Virus record (IMG/VR): IMGVR_UViG_3300032032_000030
Location: 1 to 22,112 of that record
Length of the DNA stretch: 22,112 nt
Reading direction: 5' to 3' (one strand)
DNA from: a virus
Below the pieces are notes generated by a model, which saw only the letters and a list, made by a program, of their open reading frames with translations, was not told where the DNA came from and made no database searches. Shown here piece after piece: positions 5,670 to 13,969 of this stretch. Within the stretch, counting starts at the first letter, position 1; each line of letters opens with the position of its first letter. A program made the translations under genes and the position numbers.

Positions 5670-5889
5670 AGCCTGGTTTGTAACCTCTCAAGATGGTGAC
5701 GCTGTTTCCGCTTCTCAGGTATTCTTTCCAACAAAGAAGGAAGCGCAGGAATGGGTGGATGCCCAGCCTGCCCAGCCCTGTGGGGTGGATGAGTTCACAG
5801 CAGATAAGCTGCTAAGTGAAAAAGCCCGGCTCTGCCAGGTTGCCAATGCTGCCAGCACCTGGGTGTGCCCTGTTGAGCTGAAAACGTGA
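5656..5889 (+). CDS. Hypothetical small phage protein, 77 aa
   Basis: Starts at an ATG inside the last codons of the methyltransferase frame and ends in a GTGA overlap with the next gene. The product (MKIYRAWFVTSQDGDAVSAS, then QVFFPTKKEAQEWVDA) looks like a small alpha/beta domain: a first strand, then the KKEAQEWVDAQ helix typical of small phage proteins that start MKIYR. No catalytic motif is seen and no function can be assigned. Confidence 0.65.
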   Translation: MKIYRAWFVTSQDGDAVSASQVFFPTKKEAQEWVDAQPAQPCGVDEFTADKLLSEKARLCQVANAASTWVCPVELKT

Positions 5890-6122
5890 ACGCCAACATA
5901 CTAACCACCAGCTGCAAGCTGCGCCGGATCAAGGAAGCCCTGGCCCCTGCTTCAACAGCAGCCCGGCTGGGGCTTGATCGGATCATCCTTGAAGTGGAAA
6001 TCCTTGAAGATTGCAGGGTTGCCATGAACAGAACAATCAAAAACGGCTTGCATAAACCACCACCCCAGCAGGAAACCCCTACTGATTCTAATGTTATGGT
6101 GCAGGGGGAATTAGGCTTTTAA
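5886..6122 (+). CDS. Hypothetical phage protein, 78 aa
   Basis: GTG start overlapping the previous stop (GTGA). The N-terminal ~50 residues look helical (LRRIKEALAPASTAARLGLD, RIILEVEILEDCRVAMNRTI); the tail is polar with PPPQQETPTDS. It is the last gene of the plus-strand operon and is followed by the non-coding block and terminator. No family recognised. Confidence 0.55.
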   Translation: MNANILTTSCKLRRIKEALAPASTAARLGLDRIILEVEILEDCRVAMNRTIKNGLHKPPPQQETPTDSNVMVQGELGF

Positions 6123-6212
6123 TCTAATATTGACAGCGCAGCCCACAGGGGTGGCAGCACCCGGGTTTCCCCTCAGAAGCCCCAGATTGCCCCCTGTTGC
6201 GTTTTAAACTGA

Positions 6213-6324
6213 ATACCAGGGCAGCATTCAATCAACCAGTTAACATGAAAGGCTTTTGCCTGAATCATTCTGGTTGACCACTTCCAGCGCTTAGCCACCG
6301 CATCCACACCCGCTGCCCTGGTAT
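6213..6324. repeat. Three concentric inverted repeats, possible structured RNA or recombination site
   Basis: The outer arms are a perfect 13-bp inverted repeat (ATACCAGGGCAGC at 6213-6225, complement at 6312-6324). Nested inside is an 8-bp pair (TCAACCAG 6232-6239, CTGGTTGA 6270-6277), and inside that AGGC/GCCT around a TTTT loop near 6250-6261. The three are nested about a common centre region rather than scattered. Confidence 0.55.
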
Positions 6325-6338
6325 GTTTATTAAAAAGA

Positions 6339-6368
6339 AAGAACCCGGCCTACAGGTGCCGGGTTCTT
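6339..6368 (-). terminator. Bidirectional intrinsic terminator
   Basis: An 11-bp perfect stem (AAGAACCCGGC 6339-6349, complement 6358-6368) with an 8-base loop. On the minus strand it is followed by TTTCTTTTT and so should end the late structural operon; on the plus strand a shorter T stretch (CTTGTTT) gives weaker termination for the methyltransferase operon. It is the clearest terminator in the window. Confidence 0.85.
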
Positions 6369-6439
6369 GTTTGGACGGGGAGCGCTCCATCGCTATCTGG
6401 TGCGCTCAGTAGGGTGGGGGTTTTCCGGGGGTTTTGTGC

Positions 6440-6703
6440 TTAGTTACCTTTTAGCTTGCCGGAAATTGTTTCTTTCATTTCACGCAGGGTGATATCCAGG
6501 TTGTGAACTGTTTCCCGCAGCACAGCTGATTCCTTGGTGGATTCTCTTGAAGTGCTTTCCAGGCTGGCAACTCTTTCATTGAATAGGTTGATAATGTGGC
6601 GCAGTTCTTCATCTCGCTTGCCCAGGTACCTGATAAACAATGAAACAATCAGGACAACTGCGGCCAGCAGGGGTGCTTCCAATATTAGGCTTTCAAAATT
6701 CAT
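6440..6703 (-). CDS. Membrane-anchored coiled-coil protein, BhlA/UviB-like holin candidate
   Basis: 87 aa. One N-terminal membrane helix (about residues 10-27, PLLAAVVLIVSLFIRYLG) is followed by a charged region (GKRDEEL) and a long coiled coil (HIINLFNERVASLES, then ETVHNLDITLREMKETISG). This layout matches the BhlA/UviB-type holin-like proteins and also small inner-membrane spanins. It is the last gene of the late operon, directly after the tail genes, a common place for lysis genes. Holin function is inferred; together with the small protein at 807-1004 the phage may have two candidates. Confidence 0.6.
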   Translation of the reverse strand: MNFESLILEAPLLAAVVLIVSLFIRYLGKRDEELRHIINLFNERVASLESTSRESTKESAVLRETVHNLDITLREMKETISGKLKGN

Positions 6704-6706
6704 GGC

Positions 6707-7408
6707 TTAAAAGTGGGCTATGTAGGTGTAAACTCGGCTGCCATCATTCAAGCCTGTGGCTGGGTCGTCGTCATAGGCTTTGAAACCATCCTTGATTATC
6801 ACTATGTTTGAGTTGGTTTGTTTCACGGGCAGGGTGGCATTCCCTAACCAGATTTCTGCATTTTCTGAATATACAGTATTAACATCTGCCCGGGTTGTTA
6901 CGGTCACAGCCCTGGGGGTGGCCCCTAAATCTATGTCCTGGCTTGTCGTTCCATCGCCTGTATACGTTCCGATGATATAGCCTGCCCCTTCCCGCCTGTT
7001 TTCATCGTCGGTGGCTGTAATGGCTGAACCACTGGTGGTGATCTTCCCCACCAGCGCTGCATTGCCCGGGTTTGTTAGGGTGGCAGTTTCCACCCAGGCT
7101 GTGGCTGTCACAGCTGGTGGGCTATCCCCGGCCCCTGTGAGTTTCAGCCATAGATAAACCGTTGATGATGCAGTAATGGCAACAGTTTCAGCAGCTGGGA
7201 AACGCACCAAATAACCATCAATCCAGGCTCTGCCTGCTGCAACCTCTAAATCTAAATCCACCGCGCTGGCTGGCAGGGTCATGCCTGAAAGGATGCTGCT
7301 CTGGGTGCTGTATCTGTCCAGGGTTTGCACCATGTTTTCCTCAGTGCCTGTGCGCCCTGTGCCGCTGCCGCCTATGTCGTTGGCTGTTGGGAATACTTCA
7401 ATTGCCAT
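6707..7408 (-). CDS. Tail tip/appendage protein, possible receptor-binding protein
   Basis: 233 aa with a short conserved-looking N-terminus (MAIEVFPTANDIGGSGTGR) and a mostly beta, Thr/Ala-rich body: LEVAAGRAWIDGYLVRFPAA resembles the phage structural domain that starts with a plug-like AGRAWIDGY, then a Thr-rich strand region and a C-terminal DGSRVYTYIAHF. No enzymatic motif is seen. Position at the distal end of the tail module, beta-rich composition and a GAGGC ribosome-binding site fit a virion appendage. Host binding is inferred from location. Confidence 0.6.
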   Translation of the reverse strand: MAIEVFPTANDIGGSGTGRTGTEENMVQTLDRYSTQSSILSGMTLPASAVDLDLEVAAGRAWIDGYLVRFPAAETVAITASSTVYLWLKLTGAGDSPPAVTATAWVETATLTNPGNAALVGKITTSGSAITATDDENRREGAGYIIGTYTGDGTTSQDIDLGATPRAVTVTTRADVNTVYSENAEIWLGNATLPVKQTNSNIVIIKDGFKAYDDDPATGLNDGSRVYTYIAHF

Positions 7409-7410
7409 TG

Positions 7411-7836
7411 TTATGCCTCATATAAGAATTCAATTTCATGGGCTATGGTTACACTGATCGATGAATCTTTGGCAATGGTTGGGGTGATCAAAGCCCGGGC
7501 AATCAATACGCTGCCCCCAAATAACCCTACTTCTGAAAGGGTGTTACCATTGGCTTCATCCTCCAGAAACAGGGTCTGGAAGGTAATTTTCTTGTCTGAA
7601 TCCAAGCGCCTATCAATGGTTTTTTTCAGTACAGATGCTTCCAGGGCTATATCACCAGCTGCTGCCGCTGTTGTCCCTGTGCCCACAGCCTGGCCATCTG
7701 CCCTGCCCACTGTGCCCCCGGCCAGATCCCTGAACCAGTTAAGCCCGGCATTAGTAATCAGGTTCTTGGCCTTGATAACCTCCACCACCTGCTGGCCCTT
7801 CTTGATGGTCAGCTCAACATTGCTCTTAACTTCCAT
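7411..7836 (-). CDS. Tail fibre/baseplate-type structural protein
   Basis: 141 aa starting at the ATG at 7834-7836, which overlaps the TAA of the tail hub gene. The frame is open further upstream to 8019 but that part overlies the hub gene and is low in quality. The product opens MEVKSNVELTIKKGQQVVEV, has NLITNAGLNWFRDLAGG typical of small phage tail-fibre accessory proteins, and ends in a beta domain (FQTLFLEDEANGNTLSEVGL, then SVTIAHEIEFLYEA). The internal LSEVGLFGG is a common motif in such proteins. A role in the distal tail is inferred. Confidence 0.6.
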   Translation of the reverse strand: MEVKSNVELTIKKGQQVVEVIKAKNLITNAGLNWFRDLAGGTVGRADGQAVGTGTTAAAAGDIALEASVLKKTIDRRLDSDKKITFQTLFLEDEANGNTLSEVGLFGGSVLIARALITPTIAKDSSISVTIAHEIEFLYEA

Positions 7837-9469
7837 CCCTAATGCTCCCGATTGTGCCCCCGGCACCCCGCCTGGTACCGTCTGCATTTGTCCAGCCTGC
7901 GCCAATATAACTACCATTTGGATCTGAATAGGCGGCTGCGCTTGATGCCACCAGGAACACACTGTAAGGGTCCAGGGTGAAACTTGAAAGCCCTGCATCC
8001 GCAGTACCTGTTGCGGCATCCTTGATCATTAGCGCCACGTTCTTTTCACGCAGGATGATGAAGATTTCATTATCCCTGATTTCAAAGGTTCTGCCACCAG
8101 CTGCCAGCCTCTTGAAGAATGCCACCCAGCCACCAACCAGCGCACCATCTACGCATTTGTAGTTATAAACCAGGCTGTTGTTTCCCCGGTCCCGGGCTGT
8201 TACTGATTGAATCAGATAATCCCCGCTGATGCCTTCCCTGGTCAGCTCGATAGATTGCACCTGCCCGGCCACCAGCCTGGCATTGTCTGTGCTGATCGTC
8301 ACCACCTCTGGGAATCTTCCGTAACGCCCCAGCAGCCCGGTGGCTCTTTCCAATGCAAACTCTGCATCCTCTATGCGCTCATCATCTTCTATGTTTTCCC
8401 AGATCCCGGTGCCGCCTGATTCATCTGCCCGGGCTGCCTGCTGATCTTCTGCATCGGCCTGCACGATGATGGGTATTAGCCCCTTATAGGTCACGGCCAG
8501 GGTGCTGCCATCTGCTGGCACTGTGCCCGATGAATCCTGTTCCACCTGGTTTGAATCCTTCTGCCAGTAAAAATCCTTCCCACTGTCCACCCCGTTGATG
8601 CCCAGGGTCTGGGCAACAGGGCCTGCCCCTGTATCCAGGGTGATGGTGGGTTCTTCGCCTATTGGCAGGCCCACTGTGAAGGTTCTGCGCTCACCATCCC
8701 CATTGAATGATTCAGTATTGGCGCTGCTTTGTATGTCCCGGCCAGCTCTCAGGTATTGCCTGTTTCTGTAGTTCTTGCGGCTCTTCTCTTTCAGCAGGCT
8801 TCTGATGGGCAGGCTTGAATCCGTATAGCCAAAAGTTGCATTGGTGGTATCCCTGGCTTGAAAGTTTAAAGCCCGGTCATAGTCGATAAACCAGATAAAG
8901 CCCACCAGCTCTGCCAAATCATCAAGGCAATCTGCAACGCTCTGATAGTTGAATGCCACTTGGCCCAGGGTGAAGCTGCCATTTTCAATGTTGCCCAGGG
9001 TCACGCCTTCTGCTTCCAGGTAATTGGTGCGCAGATCCTTGGCTATATCCCCGGGCAGCTGGCCTGCTGCATAGGTGCGCCCCACCAGGAATCTGTCAGC
9101 AATGCTGTTATGGTCAACCGCCTTGATTTTGAGAGTATGAAACGCTGTCACCCTATCCATTGCAGGCCAGCGCTCGTTGATGCTCTGTATGGTGCCCGAA
9201 AACACCAGGGTGGAAACGATGCCCTCATTGAATCGAACTTCCACCGATTGCCCTGGTGTGTATTCCAGGGCATTTGTTTTATCCACCAGGATGAAATCAG
9301 CTGTGCCCCTGCTTTCAAGCTCATCGCTGATGGATAAGCTGCCAGGCTTGTATTCCCCGGTTAGATCCACCCCGTTGATGGTGATTTCTATGCCCTCGAT
9401 GGCAGGGGCTACCGCAAACACCCTGCGCATGGGCAGCCCGATGGGGTTTAGTTGCAGCTGATCTGGCAT
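7826..9469 (-). CDS. Tail hub / baseplate protein
   Basis: 547 aa. The N-terminal two thirds look like a phage tail hub: an early ITINGVDLTGEYKPGSLSIS strand pair, GTADFILVD, EYTPGQSVEVRF, FSGTIQSINERW and later VTISTDNARLVAGQVQSIEL and ISGDYLIQSVTARD, all usual for gp27/Tal-like hub proteins that close the tail tube. The C-terminal ~100 residues form a separate region with FEIRDNEIFIILREKN and a Gly/Ser/Asn-rich tail, perhaps an extension reaching the fibres. No peptidoglycan hydrolase motif is visible. It follows the 243-aa tail protein by 3 bases and overlaps the next gene. Confidence 0.7.
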   Translation of the reverse strand: MPDQLQLNPIGLPMRRVFAVAPAIEGIEITINGVDLTGEYKPGSLSISDELESRGTADFILVDKTNALEYTPGQSVEVRFNEGIVSTLVFSGTIQSINERWPAMDRVTAFHTLKIKAVDHNSIADRFLVGRTYAAGQLPGDIAKDLRTNYLEAEGVTLGNIENGSFTLGQVAFNYQSVADCLDDLAELVGFIWFIDYDRALNFQARDTTNATFGYTDSSLPIRSLLKEKSRKNYRNRQYLRAGRDIQSSANTESFNGDGERRTFTVGLPIGEEPTITLDTGAGPVAQTLGINGVDSGKDFYWQKDSNQVEQDSSGTVPADGSTLAVTYKGLIPIIVQADAEDQQAARADESGGTGIWENIEDDERIEDAEFALERATGLLGRYGRFPEVVTISTDNARLVAGQVQSIELTREGISGDYLIQSVTARDRGNNSLVYNYKCVDGALVGGWVAFFKRLAAGGRTFEIRDNEIFIILREKNVALMIKDAATGTADAGLSSFTLDPYSVFLVASSAAAYSDPNGSYIGAGWTNADGTRRGAGGTIGSIRDGS

Positions 9470-9472
9470 AGA

Positions 9473-10204
9473 TTAAACGATGATGAACTCATCCCCGCTT
9501 GATGGGGCGCTTGTAAAGGCTGTGCCCACTGTAAATGTCTTTGAGCTGCCATCGTATGCGGCCACTGGCCTGGCACTATAGGCCAGATCCCCTGTTGTAA
9601 AAATTATCATCCGGTCTATATAGAAGGAATCGGTAGCCTTAAGGGATGACCCGGTGCCCACTATGCTGCTGGTGGTGCTTCCGGTGGTACACTCTGCCGA
9701 AACAATAGAATCAGCCCCCAGCGCCAGGTGCTTGGCGGCTGTTGCGCTTTCATTCACCTTGGCTATATCTGCTTGCACCTGGGTGCTATGGAATGCTGGC
9801 TGAATGCCATAACCTGTGCCATTAAAGGCATCATCCAAGTTAGAAACAGGGGTGGCATCGCCGTCTATTTCCTTTATATCCGCCTGCATCTTGTTCTTAT
9901 CTGTGAAGATATAAAATGGGTCTGTTTGGTAATATTCATACCCCATATTGGGATCGAGGGCGCAGGCAATCACCCCATAAGCTGTTTCTGATGCTGAAAT
10001 ATCGCAAGAATACAGCCCGGGCATATAGGTGCTGCTAACTTCTGTCAGGCTGCCAGCAGGGTTAACTGGGGCACCGCCATCCTGGGATAGCCAAACGGTA
10101 AAATAACTGCCGTATCCGGCTGCGGCCACGCCATAGCTGGTCAATGACTTGATGAAAAAATAGGCTTTGGTTGCTGTGTTGTATTTTATAAAACTGGCTG
10201 CCAT
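9473..10204 (-). CDS. Tail-associated structural protein
   Basis: 243 aa. The N-terminus contains an Ig-like or jelly-roll-like stretch (FTVWLSQDGGAPVN). The C-terminal ~70 residues carry a motif common in virion appendages: FYIDRMIIFTTGDLAYSARP, then VAAYDGSSKTFTVG and SAPSSGDEFIIV. A very good ribosome-binding site (GGAGGAATT) spans the end of the tape-measure gene. It lies where a distal tail or tail-tip protein would be expected after the tape measure. It is not a recognisable Dit by sequence. Confidence 0.6.
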   Translation of the reverse strand: MAASFIKYNTATKAYFFIKSLTSYGVAAAGYGSYFTVWLSQDGGAPVNPAGSLTEVSSTYMPGLYSCDISASETAYGVIACALDPNMGYEYYQTDPFYIFTDKNKMQADIKEIDGDATPVSNLDDAFNGTGYGIQPAFHSTQVQADIAKVNESATAAKHLALGADSIVSAECTTGSTTSSIVGTGSSLKATDSFYIDRMIIFTTGDLAYSARPVAAYDGSSKTFTVGTAFTSAPSSGDEFIIV

Positions 10205-10206
10205 TT

Positions 10207-12825
10207 CTAAATTCCTCCAAGCCTGGCATCAATGAATGCAGGCATCCCTTTCACCACTTCTTGAGTTATTAATTCGCCATCAACGTGCAGATTGATTACC
10301 TGGCCCCCTCCACCGAACTGCCCCAGCCTATCCAGGGGAATGATGGCCTCTGGGCCTGCCTCGCCTACCAGCCCGATGGTTGGCCCTGTGACAATGCCGC
10401 CATCTGCAAAGGCTCCAAAGGCTAATGATCCTGCCGCCACCGCCACCGCTGCCGCCTTTGCCAGCCCAGGGGCTGCCAGTATATTGGCAGGATATGGCAG
10501 CCCGGCAATGACTGATTTAAACATGTGTCCAAAGGTTTCACCTGCCTGGGTGGATGCTGTAGCGGCCAGCCCTTCTTGGCCCAGGGCTTTTTGCATCTTT
10601 GAAAACACGGCCATCTGAATGGCAATCGAGATCAACCGCTGGATTATCATTTTGGCTATGTCTTTCCAAAGTGCTTTCAATGAATCTGTGAAGCTCTTGC
10701 CATCAACAATCGCCGATGAAAACGCCTCGCCTATCCCATCTGAAAAGCGCTGCATCACGTTGAAATTAAATTCATCAAACAGGGTGGTGGTGCCATCGAT
10801 GATCATTGCCATCTCTGTTTTCCACTCTTTCCAAACGTCCAGGGTGCTGGTGGCTGCCTCTTTCTGGGCATCTTTAAACTTCTGCACAACATCAATATTG
10901 TTGCCCATTTGAGATCCAACATCGGCAAGTATTGAGCGCAACTGCTGGTAACGCCCCCGGCTTTCATCAAGCGCATCTGCTGCATCTTTTCCAGTTATCC
11001 TGGCCAGCTTTTCCTGTAGGGCTGTTTCTTCTGCCAACAGGCCATGATATAGCTCCATTTCTTGCCCGGCCCCACCCTTGGCAATTCGCACATGCTCAAT
11101 GCGCTTTTCCCATTCATCCAGGGCACCCTGGGTTTTTTCGATGGCTATGTTTTCATCGATGATGGCTGTTGTCAGGCCCTGGGCTGCTTGTCGGGCAGCT
11201 CTTAATGCCTCGGTGGCATTCTTAATGGATTGTGCTTGGCCCTCGCCTATGCCCAGCCTCTGGCCCTGTGCCCCCATCTTGGCAGGGTCAAATGCCTTAG
11301 CCTTAGCCAGCTTGATTTCAGCTTCTTTCACCCGGGTTAATAACTTGTAACCCTCGGCCAACTTGGCAACCCGCTTTTCTGATTCCGTCATTTCAGCCCC
11401 CACACCAGCTGTGAGCGCCTTCATTTTTCTGGAAGCCGAATTATAGCCGACAATGCCCACCACCAGGGCTGCAATGCCTGATAGCAGGGCAACAATGGGA
11501 TGTTTGGATATAAGTGTCATCATGCTGGCAACGCCTGCCAGCGCCCCTGTCAGGGCGCTTGCCATGAATATTAGCGGCCCGATGGCAGCTGCCAGCCCCA
11601 CCAGGGTGACAATCAGCGCCTTGGTGCTGGGTGCCAGGGCTGTGAATGCTGCAATCCACCCCTGAATCATGGGCATGAAACTGGTCTGGATCATTTCAAT
11701 CAGGCTTTCAAGGGCTGGTGCCAGGGCTGCCCCCAGGGTGGTGGACATAATCTTGAATTTGTTTTGTAACATGCGCAAACGGGCACCAGCTGTTTTGAAG
11801 CGCTCATCTGATAGCGCCGTAAGCGCATTGTTTTCTTCCCAGGCTGCATTGGATCTGTCCAGGGTTCTTGTAAGCAGATCCCCTGCGCCGCTGGCCCTCA
11901 GCAGGGCATCCCTGATTCTAACATTTGAAAAGCCCACCTTGTCCAATGTATCGAACAGGCTCATCCCCCGCTTATCCAGCTTGCCCAGGCCACCGATGAA
12001 ATCCTTAACCGCCCCGGCTGCATTCTGTTTGAATTGTGAGCTGAATTCCTGGGTTGTTTGGCCTGCAATGTCGGCAAACTGTTCTAGTTTTTTGCCGCCC
12101 TCATCCACTGCGACTGCAATATCAATAAAAACCCGGCTCATTGCAGTACCGCCTGATTCTGCATTGATGCCCAGGCTGGTTAGTGCAGCAGAAAACCCTG
12201 TAATCTCTGCCCCACTCAAGCCAATTTGTGAACCTGCACCTGCCAAGCGCAGACTCATTTCCTGAATTTCATTCTCGGTGGTGGCAAACTCTGAACCCAG
12301 CACAGTTAGACTGTTCGCCAGGTTTTCAATGTTGCCCTGGGGCAGCTTGGTTATGTTCGCAAACCTTGCCAGCCCGGTGGCGGCTTCCTCAGCTCCCAGG
12401 GTGCTGGTTTCTGCCAGCCTGGTGATGACTTCCACAAAGCCCATCTTGCCACCACCGCCCAGCAGCTTATCAGATTCGATGCCTAGCCGCCCGGCTTCCT
12501 CTGCAATAGATGCCAGCCCTGCTGCGCTCTTTGGCACCCGGGTTGATAATTGCTGCAAACCCTCTTCAAGCTCTTTTAACTCTTCTGCTGTGCCCTTAAC
12601 CGTTTTGCGAACATTGGCAAAGCTGGTTTCCCAGTCTATGGCTGCTTTGGTTGCAAGAATGCCAATCCCGGCCAGGGGCACTGTTAGCGCCCGGGTTAGA
12701 TCACCCCCGGCCATGCGCAGCTGGCTGGACAAGCGCCCAAACCTGCGCCTGATCCCCTTCATCTGTTTCTCAAACTTTGAGAGATCCAGCCCCAGGGTAA
12801 TATTCATGCCGCCAATATTAACCAT
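10207..12825 (-). CDS. Tail tape measure protein, TP901 type
   Basis: 872 aa, the longest gene here. The N-terminus (DLSKFEKQMKGIRRRFGRLS, SFANVRKTVKGTAEELKELE, then LSTRVPKSAAGLASIAEEAG) is typical of the TP901/PhageMin_Tail core. A hydrophobic stretch at about 401-461 should form membrane segments for DNA injection. The C-terminus has the common FADGGIVTGPTIGLVGEAGP and EAIIPLDRLG signature. At about 1.5 Å per residue the tail would be roughly 130 nm. Its ATG overlaps the stop of the tail chaperone fusion, as expected. Confidence 0.9.
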   Translation of the reverse strand: MVNIGGMNITLGLDLSKFEKQMKGIRRRFGRLSSQLRMAGGDLTRALTVPLAGIGILATKAAIDWETSFANVRKTVKGTAEELKELEEGLQQLSTRVPKSAAGLASIAEEAGRLGIESDKLLGGGGKMGFVEVITRLAETSTLGAEEAATGLARFANITKLPQGNIENLANSLTVLGSEFATTENEIQEMSLRLAGAGSQIGLSGAEITGFSAALTSLGINAESGGTAMSRVFIDIAVAVDEGGKKLEQFADIAGQTTQEFSSQFKQNAAGAVKDFIGGLGKLDKRGMSLFDTLDKVGFSNVRIRDALLRASGAGDLLTRTLDRSNAAWEENNALTALSDERFKTAGARLRMLQNKFKIMSTTLGAALAPALESLIEMIQTSFMPMIQGWIAAFTALAPSTKALIVTLVGLAAAIGPLIFMASALTGALAGVASMMTLISKHPIVALLSGIAALVVGIVGYNSASRKMKALTAGVGAEMTESEKRVAKLAEGYKLLTRVKEAEIKLAKAKAFDPAKMGAQGQRLGIGEGQAQSIKNATEALRAARQAAQGLTTAIIDENIAIEKTQGALDEWEKRIEHVRIAKGGAGQEMELYHGLLAEETALQEKLARITGKDAADALDESRGRYQQLRSILADVGSQMGNNIDVVQKFKDAQKEAATSTLDVWKEWKTEMAMIIDGTTTLFDEFNFNVMQRFSDGIGEAFSSAIVDGKSFTDSLKALWKDIAKMIIQRLISIAIQMAVFSKMQKALGQEGLAATASTQAGETFGHMFKSVIAGLPYPANILAAPGLAKAAAVAVAAGSLAFGAFADGGIVTGPTIGLVGEAGPEAIIPLDRLGQFGGGGQVINLHVDGELITQEVVKGMPAFIDARLGGI

Positions 12826-13521
12826 CTGCCGCAGCCTGCTTTCTTGCTACTCGTTCCCGGGATTCCTGAAAAATTCGGGCAATCTTTTCATTCCCCTGGT
12901 GCTTGCCTTTTCTCTCTTTAGCCCTGCCGGAAAGCTCATCAAACATCTTCCTTGGGTTTGGTTTGCGCTTGAACTGGCCCAGGGCGCAGATAAGGGTTGA
13001 AACTGTCCAGGCCCTGGCATCATGCGCTGCCTTTTCATTCTCGTTAAAGGCTTCAATCATCAACTGAAACTCCCTTGGGGTTAACCTCCAGAACTGCGCA
13101 GGCTCCAGGTTGATCCTGAATGCCATGCGCAGCAGCTCATCCCAGTTGGTTTTCAGCTGGCCTGTGCTTTGGCCCTTGTCTTTTTTTTTGCCTTTGGGTG
13201 TTGCGCAGTAAATGCCAGCAGGCACCGATCTGCCACGTACCTGGCCCGGTCATGTATTTCTGATGCCTCATCCTCTGGCACGTAATCAATTAGTGATCCG
13301 GCCTGCTCTAGGGTTAACGTAGGTTCTTCCCAGAGCAGGCCAGCCCACAGCAATGCACGTATTGTGGAAAAACCTATCTGTTCTTCACTGGTCAAAGATG
13401 CCCCGATGGGCTTGCCCATTGCGTTTTCAAACTCACACAGGGCATTGTGCCCATACTTGATGCGCCTTTCACGGTCCAGGTTAATGGAAACGCCAGATGG
13501 AAACGTAGGTTCTTCGGTCAT
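12818..13521 (-). CDS. Tail assembly chaperone fusion (G-T type) via -1 frameshift
   Basis: Predicted 234-aa product made when ribosomes reading the 13153-13521 frame slip back one base on an A9 run (13181-13189) and continue in the frame ending at 12818. The downstream part (about 120 residues from DKGQSTGQLKTNWDELLRMA, with FWRLTPREFQLMIEAFNENE and a basic Lys/Arg-rich tail) resembles the T domain of tail assembly chaperones that binds the tape measure. It has no credible start of its own: the ATG at 13225 has no good ribosome-binding site and lies inside the first gene. Position directly before the tape measure matches lambda G/GT. Confidence 0.8.
13153..13521 (-). CDS. Tail assembly chaperone, short form (G-like)
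   Basis: 122 aa. It starts with MTEEPTFPSGVSINLDRERR and RIKYGHNALCEFENAMGKPI, a pattern typical of chaperones that bind the growing tail tube. It includes FSTIRALLWAGLLWEEPTLT and a helical C-terminal part (ADRCLLAFTAQHPK), then the Lys-rich slippery end and a short AKAQAS tail. It is expected in excess over the fusion product. The gene begins 4 bases after the tail tube gene. Confidence 0.8.
   Translation of the reverse strand: MTEEPTFPSGVSINLDRERRIKYGHNALCEFENAMGKPIGASLTSEEQIGFSTIRALLWAGLLWEEPTLTLEQAGSLIDYVPEDEASEIHDRARYVADRCLLAFTAQHPKAKKKTRAKAQAS
13181..13189 (-). promoter_or_regulatory. A9 slippery site for -1 frameshifting
   Basis: Nine A's on the minus strand, read GCA AAA AAA AAG in the zero frame and GGC AAA AAA AAA GAC in the -1 frame. 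A AAA AAA is a classic bacterial -1 slippery heptamer. The two frames encode the two halves of a tail chaperone, as in many siphophages. Confidence 0.8.
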
Positions 13522-13525
13522 TTAA

Positions 13526-13957
13526 TTAGGCCCTCGCCAGGGTCAATGCACCACGCCCGGTGAAACTGATCGAATAAGAAACCAGATCACCCTCGGGGCA
13601 ATCAAGCTCTATTGAATCCATTGTGGTTGATCCGGTGTATACGTCACCAGCTGCATCCACCATCTTGATGTAAACATCATAATCTGTGACACCACCAGAA
13701 AGCTGGTTGGTATCAATCAGATATTGAAGCGCAGCATCATCATTTTCATATGCTCCATCACAGCTGGCAGTCCAGCCACGCCTGGTGCTAACGGAATCTT
13801 CCCATCCGCTGTTATCTTTGTTCGTCGCATCCACGTCCGTTTTGCTGAAATTCAGATTGCCACCACGCTGCTGGGGCAGCTTCGCCCATGTTGGGCTGGA
13901 CGGATCATCTGCTGTATCTACATAAAATAGCCAGGAAAGCCCTGTTTCTACTGCCAT
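13526..13957 (-). CDS. Major tail tube protein, TP901-1 type
   Basis: 143 aa. Its beginning (MAVETGLSWLFYVDTADDPS), PQQRGGNLNFSKTDVDATNK with GWEDSVSTRRGWTASCDGAY, and the C-terminal DLVSYSISFTGRGALTL are the hallmarks of the TP901-1-like major tail family, whose rings stack to form the tube. The size is normal for the family. A strong ribosome-binding site (AAGGAG, nine bases before the ATG) fits high expression. It sits between the tail completion gene and the tail chaperone as usual. Confidence 0.85.
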   Translation of the reverse strand: MAVETGLSWLFYVDTADDPSSPTWAKLPQQRGGNLNFSKTDVDATNKDNSGWEDSVSTRRGWTASCDGAYENDDAALQYLIDTNQLSGGVTDYDVYIKMVDAAGDVYTGSTTMDSIELDCPEGDLVSYSISFTGRGALTLARA

Positions 13958-13969
13958 TGTCTTTACTCC

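Larger units (their letters stand above)
6123..6439. other. Main non-coding region between convergent operons
   Basis: 317 bp without a convincing gene. It holds the concentric inverted repeats (6213-6324), the terminator hairpin (6339-6368), a 6-bp inverted repeat GAGCGC/GCGCTC (6380-6385, 6402-6407), and two direct copies of GGGGGTTTT 11 bp apart (6416-6424, 6427-6435). On the minus strand a frame without ATG reads VDAVAKRWKWSTRMIQ and on for about 45 codons from a GTG; it has no ribosome-binding site and I do not call it. A lone TTGACA at 6130 has no matching -10. Confidence 0.6.

Noticed and set aside
6141-6310. Small minus-strand ORF reading VDAVAKRWKWSTRMIQ
   Set aside because: It has an HTH-like flavour but only a GTG start with no ribosome-binding site, lies in the inverted-repeat region and downstream of a strong terminator.
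7837-8019. N-terminal extension of the 7411-7836 gene
   Set aside because: The frame is open but overlies the hub gene completely and reads as low-quality Gln/Pro-rich sequence; the ATG at 7836 has the usual stop overlap.
10292-13000. Long plus-strand ORFs opposite the tape measure and capsid genes
   Set aside because: They are Ser/Pro/Ala-rich mirror frames of well-supported minus-strand genes, without ribosome-binding sites or families.
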